Assembly (NCBI RefSeq): GCF_037325665.1
Contig: NC_090253.1
Location: 4,184,650-4,248,649, forward strand
Length of the DNA: 64,000 nucleotides
Reading direction: 5' to 3'
Origin: Littorina saxatilis
Taxonomy: Eukaryota; Mollusca; Gastropoda; Littorinimorpha; Littorinidae
The position numbers were made by a program, and so were the translations under genes. Below are positions 62,856 to 64,000 of the stretch, piece after piece. The notes beneath the pieces were generated by a model. The model searched no databases. It was not told where the DNA came from and was given only the letters and a program-made list of their open reading frames with translations. The first letter of the stretch is position 1; every line of letters begins with the position of its first letter.

Positions 62856-63663
62856 GGCCAAAAAAAAAAAATGCTTTGGTTACGGTTTCCCGACCGACCC
62901 TAACTTTTTGGGCCGACCCTAAACTTTTTTTTGGGTCCTAAAGCTAAAAATAAAATGAACCAAACACATACATACACAAAAAAAAAACACACACACACAC
63001 AAAAACCCACCGAAAACGACAACACCACGGCACAGAGAAAACATCGATCGCCGGCGAGCAGACAACAACAAGCCCGACAAGGGACACCACTCCGCTTTTT
63101 ACAACTCCCATATCCAAGGGAAGTCAGTCTCGTGCGTTCGTTCGTTGCGCGAACGTAAAAAGATGTCGTCTGCATTTGCAATCGTATTCGGAAAGTGCGT
63201 TCATATCGAACAAACACGACTGATAAGTCGGTACTCGAAGAGTGCAACCTTGGTGGACATTTTTCATGATTTTCATCCAACTTTGGACGGCAAACTGTTC
63301 GGGATAAAATGTGTTGGGTCGACGAAAATAAGTGCCGAGCCCGAAGACTCTTTCGAACTGGACTTTGGCATGACTCTCGAAAACTTGGAAAGTTTCCACA
63401 TCAAATCACTTCACTTCAAGTGTGTTCGTTTGACTCCTGATGGCAGTGAAGCGGACGAACTAGCTGCAGAAGAAGTGCAGAAAACGAAGCAAAAATCTGC
63501 ATTTGATGTACTGATGGGAGCAGCGAAAGTACGATCTTTGCCTTCGTTGAAACTGAAAGTTTCCAACAAAAAACAAAAAAACAAAAAAAAAAGTTTAATC
63601 GACCTACCTACCCTATTTTTTTTGGCCATGAAACCGTAACCAAAGCATTTTTTTTTTTTTGCC
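62856..63663. mobile_element. Harbinger-like element H8 with captured open frame
   Basis: Left end GGCCAAAAAAAAAAAATGC with inner TTTGGTTACGGTTTC; right end CCGTAACCAAAGCATTT and GCC, the exact inverse. No TTA/TAA duplication found. The interior (62940-63600) is unrelated to the other copies and holds the frame at 63163. Confidence 0.75.
63163..63639 (+). CDS. 159-aa open frame inside H8, unrecognised
   Basis: ATG at 63163 opens a frame that looks coding: mixed composition, little simple sequence (MSSAFAIVFGKCVHIEQTRL, later ESFHIKSLHFKCVRLTPDG, QKSAFDVLMGAAKV) until it runs into the Lys/Asn-rich element end at about residue 140. The start of the coding part resembles a first exon with a host-type 5' flank. 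I do not recognise the family; SAFDVLM-type motifs occur in some multi-copy invertebrate proteins. The last ~20 residues belong to the element's end. It may be a captured host exon. Splicing and expression unknown. Confidence 0.45.
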   Translation: MSSAFAIVFGKCVHIEQTRLISRYSKSATLVDIFHDFHPTLDGKLFGIKCVGSTKISAEPEDSFELDFGMTLENLESFHIKSLHFKCVRLTPDGSEADELAAEEVQKTKQKSAFDVLMGAAKVRSLPSLKLKVSNKKQKNKKKSLIDLPTLFFLAMKP

Positions 63664-63739
63664 AATACAGTGCTTCCCACACAACCCCGTGAAAACGATT
63701 TTTTTTCCAGTGACGGTTATTATAAAAAAGGTTATGCAC

Positions 63740-63857
63740 AACAAAGCAGAAAGGCAAGATCTTATAAAGGGAGGGGGAGGGGGGGGGGGGGGAGTCTTAA
63801 ATCAAAGTGGGGTTAGGGGTGTTGCGAAAGAGGGGGGTACAAATGTAGTCTGAATGC

Positions 63858-63888
<31 letters not shown>

Positions 63889-63890
63889 TG
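63740..63890. repeat. G-rich sequence, family-F-like, with poly(G) runs
   Basis: 'agtcttaaatcaaagtgggg' and two poly(G) runs of about 20 and 28. May be a decayed family-F element. Confidence 0.5.
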
Positions 63891-63950
63891 TAGGAGATCT
63901 GCAATAATTTATATCACTGAATAACACTTAATGTAGTTTACAACAGAGCG

Positions 63951-64000
63951 GGGATGTAGCTCAGTCGGTAGCGCGCTGGATTTGTATCCAGTTGGCCGCT
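63951..64000 (+). mobile_element. Head of SINE-D, cut by window end
   Basis: GCGGGGATGTAGCTCAGTCGG and GCGCGCTGGATTTGT match the head at 48782 going down. It resembles a tRNA, but the match to the SINE and the poor anticodon stem argue against a real tRNA gene. Confidence 0.65.

Noticed and set aside
63951-64000. tRNA gene at the right edge
   Set aside because: Matches the SINE-D head at 48782; anticodon stem is poor and the sequence is cut by the window end.

Overview
The window reads as animal nuclear DNA from a mollusc, probably a caenogastropod snail. The support is indirect: intron-rich genes with GT/AG junctions whose products look metazoan, tRNA-headed SINEs, many small TIR elements, a fragment of a receptor resembling the pond-snail leucine-rich-repeat GPCRs, and repeat families I associate with snail genomes. 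The species call is inference. No CRISPR array, operon, bacterial signal, intact tRNA or rRNA gene, or LTR/virus-like element was recognised.

Layout. 1-1470 is a GACA-type array. 4541-5173 holds the last three exons of an unrecognised plus-strand gene. 6139-29639 (minus) is a 14-exon gene assembled here from phase-consistent splice sites (548 aa, unidentified, with an N-terminal RIIa/Dpy-30-like motif). It stands head-to-head with EMG1/NEP1 (plus, 30232-35488, 5 exons, 213 aa), leaving 592 bp between start codons. 38348-38564 is an orphan, frameshifted last exon of an arylsulfatase-like gene; 38784-39049 is an isolated first exon on the minus strand. POP5 (minus, 40106-47338, 5 exons, 169 aa) carries a LINE in intron 1. 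Upstream of it lies a broken LGR/GRL101-type receptor split by a SINE (47880-49012). 52571-54449 contains the first and last coding exons of a candidate secreted cysteine-rich peptide. 57547-61152 (minus) is an UNC93A-like membrane protein (4 coding exons, 531 aa). The right end holds satellites, a TIR element with a captured open frame, and the head of a SINE cut by the window edge.

Two themes dominate. First, tandem duplications repeatedly begin at exon edges. The extreme case is a 4.7-kb array of about 98 copies of a 48-bp unit. Each unit is the last 36 nt of exon 11, its GTGAGT donor region, and the first few bases of a transposon inserted 7 bp into the intron. Smaller examples sit at two other exons of the same gene, the last exon of POP5, two exons of the UNC93A-like gene, the peptide gene, and possibly EMG1. 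Second, a family of small TIR elements with TTA/TAA target duplications (PIF/Harbinger-like) occurs eight times. One copy interrupts a SINE whose uninterrupted sister lies 2 kb away, proving the 3-bp duplication. One copy contains a LINE reverse transcriptase, another a 159-aa open frame.

The two 1600-residue open frames over 9-14 kb are not proteins. They exist because 48 is a multiple of 3.
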